Source: Pinus tabuliformis (taxonomy: Eukaryota; Streptophyta; Pinopsida; Pinales; Pinaceae). Taken from it: a stretch of 64,000 nucleotides of DNA. Position 1 is the first letter of the stretch. Every line of letters begins with the position of its first letter. The stretch is taken from the NCBI GenBank assembly GCA_031772625.1, contig CM062820.1, forward strand, positions 87,464,069-87,528,068, in the 5' to 3' direction. Shown piece after piece: positions 25,601-36,900 of the stretch. The translations under genes were made by a program, and so were the position numbers. The notes under the pieces were generated by a model that saw nothing but the letters and a program-made list of their open reading frames with translations, had not been told where the DNA came from and did no database searches.

Positions 25601-26529
25601 GATCCTTCAGAGGTGAGGAAACTTATGATGTCTGGATCGTCGTTGAATACTCTCCAGTTGGTGATGTTGTCAGGGATGGACGGTCTAAAGATTAATTCTA
25701 TTGAAAACCTATCAGGACTAAAATCTTCGGAAGGAATCAGTCTAGAGGCTACGTTAGCTAACAGGTCTGCGCTCGCGTTTTGAATTCTTGGAATTGACAA
25801 GATGTTGAATGCTATGAAATGTGCAGTGAGATCTTGAACTAACGATTGATAGTGCTTTAAATGACTTGACAGGCAGTGTATGGTGTTACGTACCTGTTTT
25901 ACGACGATCTCAGAATCTCCAAAGACTTGAAGATACTTAACGTTCAATCCGATTGCTTTGTATAGGCCTTGAACCAAGGCTTCGTACTCCGCTGTGTTGT
26001 TCATGAAATCGAACTCAAGTCTGCATGTGAGCATAATCTTGTTCCCGTCCAGGCTGATCAGAACGCATCCTGCTCCTGCTCCCTCATTGGATTTAGACCC
26101 GTCAAAATATAATTTCCAAAATAAAGATGTATTTACAGAATTATCTAAAAAACTAAAACATTTTGAGTCATCAGTTTGGGAGAAATTTTCAACTTGGGAT
26201 AAAACTGAATTCTCTAAGTAAGGTGAAATATGAGCATTGAAATTGCCGAGAAAAGAATCTACTGCGTAATTGCCTACAATGCTGCTAGTGTATGTTATGG
26301 CGTCATTTTCTCCTTCTAGTTCTGTCACTATGTATTTTTGGTGCAACTCTCGTTCAACCTTTATATGATTTCGTTTACCATTGTATGGTAACCACATGTG
26401 CGACCAGTCGGTTGAGAAATATCCGTGGAGTCTCTCCGACCAATCCCTTCTAAGAATCAAACCATAGAACTCAGGGATATCAGCTACTAGAATGTCGATA
26501 ACCTGACACACTTTTGGGTTAGACGACAA
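22654..26529 (-). pseudogene. Pol polyprotein: RNase H-like, RT, RNase H, integrase (1291 codons open, RT motif altered)
   Basis: Residues are numbered from the first open codon at 26529, a TTG and not a true start. An archaeal-type RNase H at 137-265 keeps all four acidic residues: D143 (LYFDGSKSNEGAG), E181 (NNTAEYEAL), D205 (VFGDSEIV), D255 (ASADLLAN). RT at about 450-640 keeps D523 (FLDGFSGYNQ), but YxDD reads YLDN, with Asn588 at 24766-24768. The usual Ty3 RNase H at about 728-845 has lost acidic residues (YTFAS with F734; VPFPAVRN) and keeps E774. Integrase has a zinc-binding block with KCQVC at 976-980, then D1009, D1070 and E1106, the last two separated by 35 residues. The C-terminus ends LPVNGQILKMYFP. 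The upstream protease is in the same frame but separated by TGA and TAA codons. Known function: copies element RNA and integrates the DNA. Confidence 0.92.
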
Positions 26530-26574
26530 TCTTATGGTAACCTGATTAAGTTAACCAATCACTTCGACTTGGGA

Positions 26575-26877
26575 TCAATCAAGTTGAACTATACGTACTG
26601 CGTATTTTTGAGGTTGCACATTCAATTTGGCACATATTGACCTGGGTAAAATATTCGTTGAAGCACCAGAATCGACCAAGCAATTGTGCACGTTTTTATT
26701 GAAGATTTCATATGTGAGAAGAAAAGGAGGAGTATGAGATCTTGATCTTCCTCCAATCAAAGCGATGTCATTTGGATCAATCTTATTGATCGCGTTGGTT
26801 GGAGGCCTTCCCAGATTGTGGGAAGCTACATCTGTTGGTAAAGATATAGTAGGCACAACATGTAATTCTTTCATCAT
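26575..26877 (-). pseudogene. Aspartic protease of the Tat-like element
   Basis: An ATG at 26877 opens 100 codons containing HNCLVDSGASTNILPRSI, the DSG active-site motif of retroelement aspartic proteases, which cut Gag-Pol. It is in the same frame as gag, which ends at a TAG just 2 codons before, and as pol, from which TGA (26577-26575) and a TAA about 8 codons later separate it. The TGA and TAA look like point mutations in a once continuous reading frame; the TAG could be either mutation or a readthrough stop. Confidence 0.85.
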
Positions 26878-26883
26878 TATTTT

Positions 26884-28635
26884 CTACTGGTGTTTCAATT
26901 TACTCAATTCATAAAGAGTAATGTTAGCCCTAGTCTTCTTCATGTCGTCAATGATGTTATACTCCATTTCATCTGACACTATCAGTGTTCTTGATGGAGG
27001 TGCTTGATCAGATTGGACAGGGCTAAACTGGGTCGCTTTAGCAATTCTCTTTTTTGCTGCGACCTTATCTTTTGTTGCAGGGCTTGCGCCCTTTTGTTTT
27101 GGGGTAGTTTGGGGAGGATCAAGTTGATTTCTGCTTCTCGTGCTAATAGGAAATGCTTCTTGATCCTCTTCTTGTGGGAGGATGAAATCCCACATTCCTT
27201 GTAGTTCCACCACCTCTTCATCGTCGGTCTGCCCTTCAGTGGTATTCTCTTCTTCTTCTTCTTCAGATTCAACGTTTGAGACAGCATTGGGTGGCTTCGT
27301 CTCCATGGGAGGGTTTCTTTTAAAAGTCCTGAAAGGCTTTCTTGAAGACGTTTCTGCTACTTGTTTTCTTATATCAATCATCTCATTGGACATGGCCTTT
27401 AATACTTTTTGTAATCCTTCCATATCGAAAGGATCTTTCGTTTGCTTCTTCTTGGTGTCTTCTTTGAAAGAGATCTTCTTAGATTTACGTTCTTCAATTG
27501 CAGATCTCTTTTCAAGGGCTACTACGCGTTTTTCAACTGCTAACGCCTCTGTCAAGTTGTCAACTAAGGTGGTCTTGTTTGCCCTATCTACGAAGATAGC
27601 CAAGTTAGATGGTAAGGCCATGATGTACCATTCACATCTTACTTCCTCGCTGGGTTGTGAAGCAGCGGGGATTTTGTTGAGGATCTTATTGAACCGTAAG
27701 TTAAAATCTTTAATGGGTTCTCTAGCCTCAGCCTTAAGATTAGATAGGTCATTGATCAATGTTGCCGTGGATCTGTCATGACCAAACTTGGTGAGGAACT
27801 GACTTTGAAAAATGTCCCAGCTTGTGATGGATCCGGAAGGTAACGAAAAATACCACGACCCAGCTGTTCCTTGCATTGTATAAGGGAAAAGCCGGACAAC
27901 AGTGTCTTCGTTAGTAACTCCGTTGAGATTAACAAAAAGCATGAAATTATTGATATGCTCTTCGGCTAGCATGCCTGCTTCCGGATTGAATTTAGGCAGC
28001 CATTTCTCAGGATGGGCTGGTATAGGGCTTAGGGGTGGAGGCATTAAAACCGCCCCAGGATTGTTCCATGGAGACTGGGCCATCGTTGAGTTGCTAGTCA
28101 ATGGAAGTGCACGAGATGATCTCTGATGCTGAGAAGATGGAGATATTAGGATCTTCGATGATCGAAGAGGAAGGGTTGTGGAAGATGGATGAGTGATCTG
28201 GGGTGAAGATGTGGGTGGCTGACTTCGCGGTGAGGGAGTTGAAATGGACGAGGTAGATGAAAGAGTCTCTCTGTCAGACTCTGGAAGTGCTTTCCTTGCT
28301 CTTTTCCTAGTGGGGAGAGGGATTTCAGTTGGCCAGATGCCAAACTTTTCACTCTTCAATCTGGTCAGGGGATGAGCAGGATTGTACTGCGAAGTCACGC
28401 TGCCTTTAGATTTATCAGACCTCTGAGTAAAAATAGAGAATCCCTGGAGTTTACGAATCAAAGTTTGAAGTTCAGGGGGATCAATGATAAGTTGGTCTGA
28501 TATATTAGAGTGTGTAGTAGCGGTGGATGCCCGAGCGACTTCTAGCTCCGAGTTTAATCGTACCGGAGGAGTCGGGGGAGTTGGTGAGGGTGATTTGCTC
28601 TCAGAATGGTATTTAGATTTTGACTTATGCGCCAT
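26884..28635 (-). CDS. Gag of the Tat-like element
   Basis: ATGGCGCATAAG at 28635 lies only 33 nt inside the 5' LTR and opens 583 codons. Residues 1-200 are Ser/Pro-rich and look disordered. A Retrotrans_gag-like capsid segment spans about 205-360 (PEKWLPKFNPEAGMLAEEHI, then SWYFSLPSGSITSWDIFQSQ). A basic and coiled region follows, then an acidic stretch (ESEEEEEENTTEG) and a basic tail. I see no CCHC zinc knuckle, so RNA binding probably relies on the basic segments (RKPFRTFKRNPP). The frame is intact and ends with TAG, in phase with the protease. Confidence 0.9.
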   Translation of the reverse strand: MAHKSKSKYHSESKSPSPTPPTPPVRLNSELEVARASTATTHSNISDQLIIDPPELQTLIRKLQGFSIFTQRSDKSKGSVTSQYNPAHPLTRLKSEKFGIWPTEIPLPTRKRARKALPESDRETLSSTSSISTPSPRSQPPTSSPQITHPSSTTLPLRSSKILISPSSQHQRSSRALPLTSNSTMAQSPWNNPGAVLMPPPLSPIPAHPEKWLPKFNPEAGMLAEEHINNFMLFVNLNGVTNEDTVVRLFPYTMQGTAGSWYFSLPSGSITSWDIFQSQFLTKFGHDRSTATLINDLSNLKAEAREPIKDFNLRFNKILNKIPAASQPSEEVRCEWYIMALPSNLAIFVDRANKTTLVDNLTEALAVEKRVVALEKRSAIEERKSKKISFKEDTKKKQTKDPFDMEGLQKVLKAMSNEMIDIRKQVAETSSRKPFRTFKRNPPMETKPPNAVSNVESEEEEEENTTEGQTDDEEVVELQGMWDFILPQEEDQEAFPISTRSRNQLDPPQTTPKQKGASPATKDKVAAKKRIAKATQFSPVQSDQAPPSRTLIVSDEMEYNIIDDMKKTRANITLYELSKLKHQ

Positions 28636-28646
28636 TCATAGCTCGT

Positions 28647-28664
28647 GCCCTCCTTCTAGCACCA
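28647..28664 (-). promoter_or_regulatory. Primer binding site of the Tat-like element
   Basis: On the minus strand, four bases inside the 5' LTR end, the DNA reads TGGTGCTAGAAGGAGGGC. TGG pairs with the CCA of a tRNA 3' end, as expected for a primer site. I do not assign the tRNA. Confidence 0.75.
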
Positions 28665-28668
28665 AATA

Positions 28669-30826
28669 TGTTGAGGGCCCCGAAATCGGGTCAACAACAA
28701 GGGGGATACCCACCCGGTCGGGAACCTGGTTGGCGGCTCCGTGTCGATTTGGAGTAGCGGGTCCGACTGGGGATAATGGGACCAGTTTCCCAATATGAGG
28801 GGTGTGTGTGTGTGTAGAGTTTGATGGTATTGATTTAGGGGTATGTTAAGCTAATTTAATTCTAACTTCTAAACTAACTCTATGCTATTGTAATCTAATG
28901 AAAAACAATACATCTAATCTACGCTAACCTGGGGTAAAATTCTTTCATTATGCGATCTAAAAATATTTCGAACAATAGATGGTAATAAAGATCATTCACC
29001 TATCATAAGAATATAAATCAATTAACATGAACCATTCTGCATAAGAAGTTAGGCAAAACAGTTGTGAACAGCATATCGCATAATTAGTTATTCATATGTC
29101 AAGCACAAATAAATGACTCCACCGTACAAAAGTGCCAAATGGTAATACACACATTCATACATTAACATATAAAGAACTCAGCTGCATATCACTTTAGGAA
29201 TACAAGAAGAAATTAGTCAAGAGATAAAAGTACCATTTATGACTGATTTCACTAATAAACTTCAAGCAATAACGATTTATTTCTACTTGTTCTAATATCT
29301 GCTAAGAGTACAGAAGTGCAACATCAGTAACAAACATTAAAGTGCAAACATAAATAAATCTCGATCCATCCATTCATCAAAAACCCCCTCCGAGGGTGCA
29401 AAAGTGCATGTTCTGAGGACAAGTTTTTTGACAGATTTCTGGACCCTTCTCCAAATGCCATGAGAAGGGTTAAATACTACTAACTAATTAATCTTAATTA
29501 CACAAATTTAGGGAACGGCTTCAAATTAGCGCCCTTTTACTAAAAGCAAATTTATTTCTAAAAATCAAATCTAATTTCTAACCATTTCTGTATCTGCTCC
29601 TTAGTGTTGTAAGCAATGCGCTGTTCGCTGTGAAAGAGTCAGTTGGTTGTCCTTTCCTTTTGTTCGAGCTTGAAAATTAGAAATGACAAGAGCTGGCACC
29701 TCTTTCTGACAGACTAGAAGATATTTTCGAAAACCTTTCTCTAGCTGGGTGTATTCACTGTGCGTATACTTAGTAAAACCCAGGTTCCTTTCGAACTGAT
29801 TTTGCTACTGCTATTTCGGTTTTCGGTTGTGCGAATGACTCAATGAGTTAGGAGTCGCGTTGTATGGACAATCCCCTGTATCGAGAATTGCTTTCGTTCT
29901 TTGTTCCAGGCTTTTCTGGAGCGTCCTCCTTCTACTGCGTTTCCCTTTTTGCTTTACCCAGGCTGAGCTTCAAGATCTTTTGCAAACACGCTGCTTTTGT
30001 GCACCTTTGACTCTGAGTCCTAGATAGTCTATTTTCATCAGCGCCTGTTGGGTGATACTCTGGAATCTGCGGTCCTGCTGCATGCGGCATCCATTTGCGG
30101 AGGCATCTTCTCTCTGTTAACCCATTGGCACTTTCCTCTTTTCCTTGGATGTTTCCTACATATAGATTTATATCAGTAACATGTCTTGCAGTTTACGCAA
30201 AGAAGAAGAGAAATGACGAAAATATTGACATGAAAGCATTAAGTTCTAATGAATGCGTAATTCTGACACTCATCATGATTTGACTCTTCGAAAAATGCGA
30301 TACAATCATTCTTGGATACTGAAGCATGCGATCATTAATTTCCCTTAAGGTGCGCGCTCAATTTTAGGTTTACCATTTATGTTGGAGAATTCTTGCGATG
30401 AGTCCTTTCTGCGATTGGAATCGCAGTATCGAGGACTGCGACGTCATTAAGTGTTATCGCAAATTGCCAATATCGCAGATCACAGATCGCAAGATCGCAA
30501 GATCGCAAGGTTTTCGCTTTATCACTCTGTGCTGCTTATGCGACATTGTGACGTGCGACGTCGCATATCGGCCGTCGGTGATTCCTTAGGTTTTCCGTTT
30601 TTGAGCGTTTTTAATGCACGCGATGCGATGGGTTCTCGCGTCGCTCTTTTTCAGTGTATTTATGCGCTTTGGGAAAACGCTTCTCTCTACCTTTGCAATG
30701 TGATATAGCTCTCAGGGAGTTAATACAAACGATTTTTTAAACAAAATATTTTTTGGATTTTTGGTTAAGGGTCCCCCTTTGCTTGATGTTATTACTAATA
30801 GAGGGGGGTTGTTGGTGACCACAACA
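28669..30826 (-). repeat. 5' LTR (2158 bp) of the Tat-like element
   Basis: Aligns end to end with 19382-21546, from TGTTGAGGGCCCC to GTGACCACAACA in plus orientation. Most differences between the two copies are C/T or G/A transitions, many in CpG or CNG contexts, as expected for methylated DNA. Confidence 0.95.
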
Positions 30827-30831
30827 TATTG
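30827..30831 (+). repeat. Right target-site duplication TATTG
   Basis: Second copy of the 5 bp duplication flanking the Tat-like element. Collapsing the two copies puts the Helitron codons GAT ATT GTT TAC in frame. Confidence 0.95.
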
Positions 30832-32219
30832 TTTACCTATCAAACAGAACATTTGCATCTCCAAGTTCTTTATCAGAAAAACAACAACTTGCTTTTGAGA
30901 TTGTGTTAAGGCACTCTACTAAATATGAAATTCGTGAAGCTCTTCTTATGATTATTCAGGGCACTGCAGGAACTGGGAAGTCTTTTCTTATCCATTGTAT
31001 TTTTTAAGCTCTTTCTAATTCATCAAGTGATGGAAGAAGCCCTTTGATTCTTCTTTCACCAACAAGAATAGCTGCTTTTAATATACATGCAAAAATAATA
31101 CACTCGGCCCTAAAAATCCCAATTAAAGATATGCAGCCACTACAGGGGAAGTCACTTGCAGTATTCCAAGAAGAAATGTGACATGTTAGATATATATTGA
31201 TTGATGAAATGAGCTTTCTGTGATCAAGGTTGTTTATGCAGATAGATGTTCGGTTACGAGAAGCATTTCCAGAGAAAAAGAATTGTCCTTTTGGTGGGAG
31301 ATATATCATCCTTGTTGGTGACCTTGGCCAACTGCCTCCTGTCAGAGATAAGCCTTTGTATGCAGGTAATATAGCAAGGAAAGTATTATGGAACAAATTC
31401 AACATTGTTGTCACTCTTGACACAATCTTTCACCAACAAGGGAATAATCAGAAACAATCTTGTTTTTGTAGAGTCCTCAATAACATAAGAAACATAGAAC
31501 CTGTTCTTGAAGATTGGGACATTCTTATGTCTCGGGCTGATATGAGGTTGCATCCTACAGAAAGAGATTTATTTAATGCAGCAGTTCACATGTTTCCAAC
31601 AAATAATTTGGTGTCCTTGCATAATAGGCATATGTTAAAATCATTAAATTCTCTAATTGCATGATGTGTTGTTGATAATTCAAGCCGTTCAGAAATCGGT
31701 GGTGTTGATGATGATCAATTGAACCATGAAGTTTTGTTGTGTCATGGTCAGCATGTTATGTTGACATGTAATTTATGGGTTGAAGTTGGCTTGGTGAATG
31801 GTGCACTTGGTTTTGTTAAGGATATATTCTATGCATCTACCTCTAAGCCACCTGCACTTCCAATGTTCACAACTGTTGTTTTTGATAAGTATGTTGGTGT
31901 TCCATTTGATGCAAGCAATCCAAACATTGTCCCTATCACCCCAGTGATAAGAGGAAATAGAAAAAAAATTCCTTTGAAGATGGCATGGGCTCTTACAATC
32001 CACAAGTCACAGGGATTGACTTTAGAACGAGCGTCAATTGATATCGGGAATAAAGAGCAGCAAGGCCTTACCTTCACAGCCATATCAAGAGTGAAATCAA
32101 TAGATGGTTTATGCATTGCATTTCCTTTTACATTCCAACGTTATGCCAAGATGAAAGATATTGCATATGTTAAAATTAGGAAGAAGGAAGAGGACCGATT
32201 AAAGTCCATATCACTATGA
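30832..32219 (+). pseudogene. Helitron RepHel, helicase half (PIF1-like), decayed
   Basis: Continuation of the Rep gene after the nested insertion. SF1 helicase motifs in order: Walker A GTAGTGKSF near 30960-30985, Walker B-like LIDEMSF near 31198-31218, GDLGQLPPV near 31318-31343, and the C-terminal block TIHKSQGLTLERASIDIG near 31996-32050 followed by FTAISRVKSIDGLCI. In plant Helitrons this domain unwinds the donor strand during rolling-circle transposition. Stops at about 31004, 31180, 31222 and 31663 show it is dead. It ends TCACTATGA at 32219. The 3' terminus (hairpin plus CTRR) could not be located downstream with confidence; a CTAG near 32576 has no convincing hairpin. Confidence 0.9.
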
Positions 32220-32782
32220 ATTGCAAATAATAGAATTGTGGCCTTCTTTATAGTTTTGAACTTCAATTTTGTAGTGGATTATTTGATGTAGACAAAACAA
32301 AAAATATATGTTAAGACTCAATGTTCTTTCTGTGGTTGCAATGTTGGTTAAATTGTGATTATTTTAAACATTAGTGTTGTTTTTATGTGAAAAATTGTAT
32401 ATCTCTGGTCTTAGAGTGTCCTATTATGTTGTTCTTCTTTAAATCCAATGTGTCCAATTTAGATGTGTTTTTTTCATTTATGTTTCTTTGCTCCAATGGG
32501 AGTGTTACTATTTTATATCTTTCTCTTGCATTTCTGATTGTTGTGGTCTTCTATGTGGATCCCTTCGCTTTGTTCACTAGGATCCATAAATGAAAATATT
32601 GTTTACATTTATAATATTGTTGTTGTGATTTCATGTTCTAGGTGTTTATATCAATATTATTGATATTATAGTATTAATACATTCATGTATTGATATCAAT
32701 GTATTTATGGCCTGAATTCTATTTACTGTTTACAATGTAGTGATATAAATGTGTTATTATTAATGTAGTCATGGTTTATCAT

Positions 32783-33457
32783 TATCGCATTCATCAAAAT
32801 ATATATATCGTTGACATATATCCTTTGAAATATAACAATTCTGACTGTTCAGAAATGATATGATAAAGAATTATTTGAGAAAAAATACATATATCAACAA
32901 TAACAATTTTTAAAGAAGTGTTCATTCACATAAGGAAATAAGAAAAAAACAATGATAGAAGTATCGCATGCATTTGAATCCTTCCACCGTGAACAATACT
33001 TCGATTCCACTTTCTTATTTGAGAAAACCTCCAGAAGATGCAAAAGTGCAAGTCCTGAAAAAAATTCTTGGTTTGCAATGTGGTTCTTATATTGGTTTTG
33101 GTTTAGATCACTATCGAACTAATCTATTCTAACTCTTCTGTAGGAAATATTAATATTGGCACAAGCATCTTAAACAACAGAGTAACATTTACTTCATTTT
33201 CAAGAACATGAGATTCACTTTGCAAATTTGAAGCATGTGGAATGGGTCTATGACAATGTCTTTATCCTACAACTGAAAAATATATAAATATTCTTATCTA
33301 AGCCGAGTGATTTATAAACAATGTGATCTTTGATTATTCCTAAAAGACAAATAAGCATATAGATGGCTTACTTATCAAATAGAAAGATGCATTCATATAA
33401 TGGTTACTTTGTTTAAGAAATTAAACAAAGTAGTTATAAAAACATTATCGCATTCAT

Positions 33458-33496
<39 letters not shown>

Positions 33497-33740
33497 TGAC
33501 ATATATCCTCTGAAGTATAACAATTGTCAATCTTCAGAAATGATATGATAAAGAATTATTTGAGAAAAAAAATACATATATCAACAATAGCAATTTTTAA
33601 ACAAGTCTTCATTCACATAAGGAAATAAGACAAAAACAGTGACAGAAGTAGCGCATGGATTTGAATCCTTCCAGTGTGAAAAACACTTCGATTCCAGTTT
33701 GCTATTTGAGAAAAACCTCCAGAATATGCAAAAGTGCAAG
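32783..33740 (+). repeat. ~290 bp direct duplication, 664 bp apart, in LTR-like DNA
   Basis: About 32783-33072 and 33447-33740 align throughout: ATCGCATTCATCAAAATATA, AATGATATGATAAAGAATTA, TTCACATAAGGAAATAAGA and GCAAAAGTGCAAG occur in both. The block CCTCCAGAA.ATGCAAAAGTGCAAG also resembles CCTCCGAGGGTGCAAAAGTG in the Tat-like LTR. A TA microsatellite in the second copy (33462-33492) is much longer than in the first. Confidence 0.85.
33462..33493 (+). repeat. (AT)n microsatellite
   Basis: About 16 uninterrupted AT units. Confidence 0.95.
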
Positions 33741-33997
33741 CCTTGAAAAAGCTTCTTGATAAAAATGTGAAACCTTGATGTTGTTTCTGCTAAAAAAAAT
33801 ATTTAGAGGTACATTAGTGCAACTTCCCAAGTCAAAATTTTATATAAATTGAGAACCCTTTCTAAATACATGAAAGGGTCTTAAATAATAAAAATAAAAA
33901 CTACTATAAAAAAATCGCTATAAGATGTTCAAACTATGACATGAAAATGTGGGATTTGGTATAAAATTAGCAATGCGATGCCAGTTGACCTAATTCA

Positions 33998-36900
33998 TTA
34001 AATCAACTTCTTCTCTTGTGCTTGCAGCTCATAGATTGCTAGCATTCGCTACATTTCCGGAGGCTGGCTCATCCTAGAATGTAGTTGGTCTGTGTAGGTG
34101 GCATCGGACAGTTCAGGAACCATGCAGTTGACCGCGTCACACAAACATTTCATGGCCATCTGCTCGTTATGAGGCTTGACTAGAAGAAACCAGAATGCAT
34201 CCCATGTCAAGTTTTGAACTTCTCCAATCTATTTTTCTCTGCTTGCTAGCTCCTGTATCCATTGATGTTCCAGTTTCTTTGCTTTCGGGAGTTTTCCTAG
34301 AGAGCAATCGGAAATCAAATTAGACATATATAAACTATTATTTACTAATTCGATTACATCATACATTGTAGCTGTGGCTCTAGAATTTTCCCTTTTAGAT
34401 TTCATAAGCTGAGATTCCCATTCCAAAAATAGGATTTGCTTGTGCAATTCTTGTATTTTTGGTAGATTTGCAGCCATTCCTTCCTCTGAATTTTGCCAAG
34501 AGAGAAAGTTTGTTATTTTTTTATCTGCTTTCTCCACTTCTAATCTCCTGTCAACTGCCTTGTCAATTAATGATGCAGATATGTTGCACAATAGGTCGAC
34601 TGATGATATATTATGAGAAAGGATGTTCAATTTCTGGGACAAGGCTTTGCTTATCTCCAAGGCTTCTTTTTTGAATAAAGTAACCTGTGGATAACCCTTC
34701 TATTTTTCTATCTGGAATTGTAGTTTTGCAATTTGATCATCCTTGGCCTTCTTTTCTTGCTCAATCACTATCTGAAGGCTGCTTAGTTCTTTAGACAACT
34801 TTTGTTGTTTATGGAGAGCTTGCTTATCAATTTTGCATTTCTCCAGATTCAACTGTTCTTTAAGTTTCTCATTTTGTTGCCTTTGTTCTATTAGCTACTA
34901 TTCTAGTTGATTAATATTTTGCTATTATTCTACCGATTGCATATCAAGCTTAGTGATCCTTTGATCTTTATCCCTGATTAGTTGACTGACCTCTGAGGCA
35001 TCGTCCATTGTTGCTGTTGTGTAAGCCCCTGCATACTGAGATAATTTTGTTAAATCCTCAGAAGGAATGACTTCTAGCTTCCATACCACATTCATGATTT
35101 CGTCCTGAGGAGTTAAAAGAGGTGCTTGATCAGTTTTCCTCTTTTTCCTCTGTATTTTAACTACAACCCTGTGCTTTGGATTGTAGAATACATCAAGGGG
35201 TGGTATTTCCTCTATTTTTAGTACAATCCCTTCTGTGGGATTTTCAAGAATGATTTCTATATCCTGCTGCATTTTGGGTGGGCCGCTTATCCCTTCAATC
35301 GGAACACTAATAACCTCAAACTGTTGTGTTGTGGGTAGTTTTGGTGTAGTGAGGTTTTGGGAGTCCTTTGGGTTTTTTATGATTAGATCGAATTGCTCCC
35401 ATTCCTTTGTTAAAGTTGGAACAATATTTATATCAGTATGAAGGAGCTCAGTAGTTCCTTGCTTTGTCCTCTGCCTTTCAGGGCTCTTCTACTTTTCAGG
35501 AATCTTCTGGGTAGTTTTTCCTTCACTTTTCCCTTCATGTTGCAGCATAGGGGTGGTATTTAATAAGTGCATTGGTAGAGTTTCCAACCTCCTTGTTCTG
35601 AACTGTAGAAATGCTTCTACTCTCTCTGTTCCTAATTTGATTTTCACAAGTTGTTTTACATGAGAAAATAAGTCAGCTAAGGTGAAAAAATCATCATAAT
35701 CATCTTTCTCATGTTCAAACTTGGCAATTTTGACATGAGAGGTGAAGTTATAGGCTATTGCTTTTGGATCATATTGCCTCTTTGGAATGGTTGCTAACTT
35801 TAGCACTTTTATTTTCTCTGCTTCTTTCTCTACATGTTTGAAGTCATGCAGTGTGAAAGTACCACATGGGAGGGGGAATGAAGGCCACATTTGCTTTTTG
35901 GACTCCTTTAGGTTTCTGGACATCCCTACTTCTGTGATTTGATAAGCTATTTCCCTGGAAAATAGTTTATCGGGAATGTATAAGGGGAGAACATGTGGAG
36001 CAGCAATGCTTCCAAAAAGTCTAATGTAGGTGAAGTTTTCTTCACCAAACCAATTACCAATTTATGTTAAGTCGACAGTGGCTTCATTGGATAACTGAGG
36101 AGCGGGTTTATTAAATATAGCATAATGAACATGAAAAACAAAACCATGACAGATTCTATAAAGATGGTTTTTATAATGGGTTTTTCACAATTTCTTATGA
36201 TAGATGTGAATGGGGGTTAGGTCTTGTGGAGTCCATTTCCAACCTAGAATGGGGTAATTGGAATTGAAACAGATAATTTCCATAATGTAGGCACTCATAT
36301 AAAACGGGAGTATTTCTCGAGTAGTCATGAACCTGTTTCTTCTATAATCGAGTATATGGTTGGCCATTTTATCAGACAAAATGGTTTCCCAATCCATGAT
36401 ATACGAGTTAATTGTTGCCTCCATTAAAGGAATCATTTCAATTGAAAACCTAGTGAAATCAAAGACTCCAAAGAGTCTAAATATCATAGCACCAACATAG
36501 CAGTAAGAAGATGCTAAGGAGTCAACGAAATACATACCCGATGATTCATGCTTGTGTTTGTTTGGGTAATGCCTCCACTGCCTAATAGGATTTGATTTCA
36601 CGTCATTTTGTTTGGAAAAGGCTTCGATAAATGCCTTGTTGTAATGCTTCTCTGGTTCTGCCAAATGGTACATCTTTTTGATATCTTCTGCTCTGAATGA
36701 GCCGAACATCCTTCCATCAGCCATAAAAAATGCTCTGTCTGTTATGTTGATGCTCTCGATTACCCATCTAACTAAGTCATTGTAGGGTAATATTCTGGGG
36801 CGGGCAGCTATTCTGTGGAGAAAAGAGCAGGCCAAATCCTTCAGAGTATTCTCTGATTTGTCACTGGAATCAGCTGTTGCCTTTTCTTCTTCAATTACTT

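Larger units (their letters stand above)
19382..30826 (-). mobile_element. Ty3/Gypsy Tat-like LTR retrotransposon with two RNase H domains, nested in the Helitron
   Basis: Complete 11,445 bp element in minus orientation: 5' LTR 28669-30826, primer site 28647-28664, gag 28635-26884, protease, RNase H-like domain, RT, RNase H and integrase down to 22654, 3' LTR 19382-21546. Both borders are TG...CA in plus orientation, and a 5 bp TATTG duplication flanks it. The LTRs differ by roughly 60 substitutions over ~2.16 kb by eye (near 3%), plus a ~9 bp indel near the inner end, so insertion is old enough for decay but much younger than the Helitron it interrupts. Gag and all pol domains share one frame, broken by three stops. 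The catalytic YxDD of RT is changed, so this copy is probably inactive. Confidence 0.95.

Noticed and set aside
32570..32590. CTAG near 32576 as the Helitron 3' terminus
   Set aside because: No GC-rich hairpin lies just upstream, only a GGATCC word repeated on both sides, so the terminus is left unplaced.
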